Source: Pseudomonadota bacterium (lineage in GTDB: Bacteria > Pseudomonadota > Alphaproteobacteria > Rhizobiales > Tepidamorphaceae). From it: a stretch of DNA of 64,000 nucleotides. The stretch's first letter is position 1. Every line of letters begins with the position of its first letter. The notes under the pieces were generated by a model, which did not search any database, was not told where the DNA came from, and worked only from the letters and a program-made list of their open reading frames with translations. Shown here one piece after another: positions 60,994 to 64,000 of this stretch. Location: positions 1 to 64,000 of the forward strand of contig JAEWYT010000176.1 of the NCBI GenBank assembly GCA_023458595.1. Direction: 5' to 3'. The position numbers and the translations under genes were made by a program.

Positions 60994-61306
60994 GGACTGT
61001 GCGGGCGATCCGTTTCGCCTGTGCGCCAGACTGCCGGAAAGCGGTCCGGCCCGCCGCCTTTATGGAACAGTCGCCGGCCGATTTCCATGGTCCTGCGGCG
61101 TTTCCGGCATCCGCTCGCCGGCCCCGCCGGGCGACCGCTCCTGGCGGGAGGACTGGCGGAGCAGTGAAGACGGGTTTGAGCTATGTATCAGCCGTGCGTG
61201 GCTGCCACGCGCCAGGGTGGCAGCCACTCACTAGGATCGTAACGGGACCACCCGATCGGGACACACCGGCGTCTGCCGCGTCTTCGGGTGGCCAGTATCT
61301 CTGCCG
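60994..61306. other. Intergenic region between racemase-family gene and arylsulfatase
   Basis: 313 bases. The first part should contain the promoter of the racemase-family gene (minus strand). The part after 61190 holds a perfect inverted repeat (61198-61227) that probably serves the 3' end of the arylsulfatase gene. No other coding or RNA feature is seen. Confidence 0.5.
61198..61227. repeat. Perfect 11-bp inverted repeat downstream of the arylsulfatase gene
   Basis: GTGGCTGCCAC (61198-61208) and GTGGCAGCCAC (61217-61227) flank an 8-base loop. It lies 80 bases past the arylsulfatase stop. A terminator without T-run, an mRNA-stability hairpin or a binding site are all possible. Confidence 0.6.
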
Positions 61307-62869
61307 CTACTGGCTGCCCGGCGAGCCCGCGGTCAGTTCTTCCATCACGTTGTCGAGGCTGAAGGTGCCGGGCTTCTGCCGCGGCGGGAAGTCCTGGAAG
61401 CTCTGCAGCCATTTCCCCACATAGGCCGACGCCGGAGCGATCGCGAACATATGCTCCAGATACCAGCGCTGGAACCCCATGGCGTTCTCTTCGCGGGCCC
61501 GTTCGAAGGGGTCCATACGAAGGTTCACGAGATTGGGTGCGCGTTGCGGCACGAAGGGTTCGGTCCAGACGTCCAGGCCATGGGCTTTCTGCTCCAGAAA
61601 CGAGAGCTTCCAGTCATTGTAGCGCAGGGCCGCCACGTCGCCGTCGTCGGTCCAGTAGATGAATTCGTGCCGCGGCCACGCGCCCTCGCCCTTGAAGGCC
61701 GGCAGCAGGTTGTAGCCGTCGAGATGCACATGGTACTCGCGGCCGATCGCCTGCACCCCACCCTCGAGCAACTGCTCCTTGATATCGGGCTCGCCGGCGG
61801 CCGCCAGCAGGGTGGGCAGCATGTCCTCGTGCGCGCCTATGTCGTTGATCACCGTGCCGGGCTTGAGCACGCCGGGCCAGCGGATCATCGTCGGCACCCT
61901 GAAGCCACCCTCCCACTGGGTGTTCTTCTCGCCTCTGAGCATCGTCGTGCCGCCATCGGGCCAGGTGAAGGTCTCGGCGCCGTTGTCGGTGGAGTACATC
62001 ACGATGGTGTTGTCGGCGATGCCGAGTTCGTCGAGCTTGTCGAGCAGCTTGCCGACGTCGGCGTCGTGCTGGGCCATGCCGTCGGCGTAGATGCCATAGC
62101 CGGTCTTGCCCTGCCACTCGGGCGGCAGGTGGGTGAAGATGTGCATGCGGGTGGAGTTCCACCACACGAAGAACGGCTTGCCCTCGTCATGCGCACGCTG
62201 CATGAAGTCGAGCGCCGCCTCCGTCGTCTCCTGGTCCACGGTCTCCATGCGCTTGCGCGTCAGCGGCCCGGTATCCTCGATCTGGCCGCCGGCGATGGAG
62301 TGGATCACGCCGCGCGGGCCGAACTTCTCGCGAAATGCCGGATCCTTCGGATAGTCGGGGTTCTCCGGCTCCTCCTCCGCGTTGAGGTGATAGAGGTTGC
62401 CGAAGAACTCGTCGAAGCCGTGGTTCGACGGCAGCATTTCGTCGCGATCGCCGAGGTGGTTCTTGCCGAATTGCCCGGTGGCATAGCCGAGTGGCTTCAG
62501 AAGGCCCGCTATGGTGGGGTCCTCGACCATCATCCCCTCGGGCGCACCGGGTAGCCCGACCTTTGTCAGGCCGGTGCGGATTGGCGATTGGCCGGTGATG
62601 AACGCCGCGCGTCCGGCGGTGCAGCTTTGCTGACCGTACCAGTCGGTGAAACGCGCGCCTCCGGCCGCGATGCTATCGATGTTGGGCGTGCGGTATCCCA
62701 TCATCCCGTGATTGTATGCGCTGGTGTTGAACTGGCCGATGTCGTCGCCCCAGATCACCAGGATGTTGGGTTTGGGCGCGTCCTGCGCATTCGCGTTCGC
62801 AAATGTGGCCAGGACGCCGGATATGACTATTCCAAACGCTAGCGGAGTTCGAAACATCGCCCGAAACAT
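61307..62869 (-). CDS. Secreted arylsulfatase
   Basis: Sulfatase of 520 residues with a Sec signal peptide (about 1-28, cleavage after ANA). The alkaline-phosphatase fold is shown by the metal Asp42-Asp43 in IWGDDIGQ, the formylglycine motif C83-T-A-G-R in QSCTAGRAAFITGQ (a CxAxR variant of the usual CxPxR), GKNHLGD and YSTDNGAE with the late Asp-Asn pair. It hydrolyses sulfate esters in the periplasm and needs a formylglycine-generating enzyme that is not encoded here. It is divergent from an AraC regulator, which may control it. Confidence 0.93.
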   Translation of the reverse strand: MFRAMFRTPLAFGIVISGVLATFANANAQDAPKPNILVIWGDDIGQFNTSAYNHGMMGYRTPNIDSIAAGGARFTDWYGQQSCTAGRAAFITGQSPIRTGLTKVGLPGAPEGMMVEDPTIAGLLKPLGYATGQFGKNHLGDRDEMLPSNHGFDEFFGNLYHLNAEEEPENPDYPKDPAFREKFGPRGVIHSIAGGQIEDTGPLTRKRMETVDQETTEAALDFMQRAHDEGKPFFVWWNSTRMHIFTHLPPEWQGKTGYGIYADGMAQHDADVGKLLDKLDELGIADNTIVMYSTDNGAETFTWPDGGTTMLRGEKNTQWEGGFRVPTMIRWPGVLKPGTVINDIGAHEDMLPTLLAAAGEPDIKEQLLEGGVQAIGREYHVHLDGYNLLPAFKGEGAWPRHEFIYWTDDGDVAALRYNDWKLSFLEQKAHGLDVWTEPFVPQRAPNLVNLRMDPFERAREENAMGFQRWYLEHMFAIAPASAYVGKWLQSFQDFPPRQKPGTFSLDNVMEELTAGSPGSQ

Positions 62870-63053
62870 CGATTATCTCCTATGAATGGGCCATTATCTC
62901 ATTGGCACGGTTCGATGAGCGCGAGGATAGCCGATTGGCTCCAGAGCAGTCGCTTGCCATTTTGCGACAATCGGATTGCGCTGCCGGACTTCGTGAAACA
63001 AACTATTTGATACGGCTAATTGGTTTGGGACCCGTCTTGATCGGGACGACAAA

Positions 63054-64000
63054 TTGCGAAACGCGGAATTCACTCGTGTCCCGACGCTGCCGCTGATCGT
63101 CGATGCCGTCGACAGGGAAATCGGCTCACGAGCCGTCCGGCGAAGCTTCGAGAGGATGAGTGTGCCCCGGGCAATATTGAACAGGCCGGCCGCGGTCTTG
63201 CCGATGCGCCAGCTGTTTGGCCTGTTCGAATGGTTTGCGCGCGAGGGCGGCGACAGTCTTTTCGGTGTGTTCGCGGCCGAGTCCCTTCGTCCCGAAGTCT
63301 TCGGACCGTTTGTCGCCTATGCTTTGCAGGCCCCCACGCTGCGCGCCGGCATCGTTCGAAACAACCGTGGCCTTCGATTGCACCAGCGATGCAGCACGAT
63401 GTCGCTTCGCGAAGCGCAAGGCGTGGCGACATGGACGTACAGCGTCGACCTGCCCTTGACATTCGGTCGCCATCACCACGGCGTCCACGCGCTGCTTCAG
63501 ATGCTGGCGGGAATGAGCAAGTACCTGGGTTTCCGACCGCCGATCCTGGAATGCGGCTTCGAAGCCGCAAGTTACGGAAAACCGGGGCAACTGGAAGACA
63601 GGCTGGGTATTCCGGTGCGCTGGTCGTGCGAATCGAACTACCTCCGCTTCGCTGCGGATCTTCTGAACTCTCCGCCGGGCGCCGGTCGGGGTTCGGGCCG
63701 CGTGGTGAGCTTTGCGGACCTGCTTCGCTACGCCCGCGCGGCGCCTCCGAAAACAGCAATCGAGAAGGCGAGAGCCGTTCTTTTTCTCGGCCTCGAGAGT
63801 TCGGACACATCGGCCGACCACGTGGCCCGCCAGCTCGGTATCGGCGTGTGGACCTTGCAGCGCCGGCTCGATGCGGAAGGTACGACCTTCAGGCAGGTTC
63901 TGGACGAGGTCCGTCGCGACCGCGCGCGGGAGCTGATTATCGAGGGAAGTTTGCCTTTGCGGAGTATCGCGGGATTGCTCGGCTATTCAGATCCGGCGCA
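63054..64000 (+). CDS. AraC-family regulator (truncated by the window end)
   Basis: An open frame from 62997 runs off the right edge. The N-terminal part matches the arabinose-binding-like domain of OruR/ArgR-type AraC proteins (FVAYALQAPTLRAGI, FEAASYGKPGQLEDRLG), and the end contains the first AraC helix-turn-helix (ARQLGIGVWTLQRRLDAEG) and the start of the second (SIAGLLGYSDPA). I suggest TTG 63054 as start, with GGGA about 7 bases before it; ATG 63156 would cut conserved sequence. The second HTH is incomplete in this window. It is divergent from the arylsulfatase gene, 184 bases away, and may respond to a sulfated or aromatic substrate (inference). Confidence 0.82.
   Translation, partial: MRNAEFTRVPTLPLIVDAVDREIGSRAVRRSFERMSVPRAILNRPAAVLPMRQLFGLFEWFAREGGDSLFGVFAAESLRPEVFGPFVAYALQAPTLRAGIVRNNRGLRLHQRCSTMSLREAQGVATWTYSVDLPLTFGRHHHGVHALLQMLAGMSKYLGFRPPILECGFEAASYGKPGQLEDRLGIPVRWSCESNYLRFAADLLNSPPGAGRGSGRVVSFADLLRYARAAPPKTAIEKARAVLFLGLESSDTSADHVARQLGIGVWTLQRRLDAEGTTFRQVLDEVRRDRARELIIEGSLPLRSIAGLLGYSDPA

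Overview
The window reads as a chromosomal stretch of a high-GC alphaproteobacterium, most likely of the Hyphomicrobiales (Rhizobiales). Reasons: dense operons with many 4-base ATGA overlaps, a RirA-type iron operator, an HmuQ-type heme oxygenase, the NAGGN osmoprotectant operon, a clade I nosRZDFYLX operon with a Tat-exported NosZ, and large ABC-transporter/acyl-CoA catabolic operons. The host combines CO2 fixation (end of a form IA RuBisCO operon), N2O respiration, heme-iron scavenging and broad use of organic acids, which suggests a metabolically versatile, facultatively denitrifying heterotroph or mixotroph. Genus is not resolvable from the sequence alone.

Layout. 1-1077 (+): 3' end of a cbb operon (tail of cbbL, cbbS, rpe). 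1080-5867 (-): asnO-ngg-M42 peptidase for N-acetylglutaminylglutamine amide, with a divergent MarR regulator (6058-6540). 6602-12425: mixed catabolic genes (intradiol dioxygenase, 3-hydroxyacyl-CoA dehydrogenase, MetE-like methyltransferase, NTF2-like protein, M20 hydrolase, SDR). 12429-26835 (-): a TetR gene and a long operon read from 26835 downwards: substrate-binding protein, two permeases, SDR, two ATPases, E1alpha, E1beta, enoyl-CoA hydratase, E2, acyl-CoA dehydrogenase, acyl-CoA ligase, MmgE/PrpD. It looks like uptake plus CoA-dependent breakdown of one carboxylic acid, with an acetoin/branched-chain-type 2-oxoacid dehydrogenase whose E3 must come from elsewhere.

27535-34570 (+): a ribose-type ABC importer in which one permease is fused at its C-terminus to a strictosidine-synthase/APMAP-type beta-propeller, followed by a second, residue-depleted propeller protein. 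Facing it, 34666-41293 (-) holds LysR, family III CoA-transferase, acyl-CoA dehydrogenase, MaoC-type hydratase, aldehyde dehydrogenase and SDR. These two blocks are the best candidate for an undescribed uptake-and-degradation system.

41412-50223: heme acquisition. hmuTUV (-) diverges from a TonB-dependent heme receptor, a small secreted Cys-containing protein, exbB, two exbD-like genes (the second has Asn in place of the channel Asp), tonB and hmuQ (+); a TGA-N9-TCA box lies in the divergent promoter. 50596-60024: a Crp/Fnr regulator and the convergent nosRZDFYLX operon, with an Fnr-type box upstream of nosR. 60241-64000: an Asp/Glu-racemase-family gene, a secreted arylsulfatase and a divergent AraC regulator cut by the window edge.

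No rRNA, tRNA, CRISPR array, IS element or phage gene was seen.
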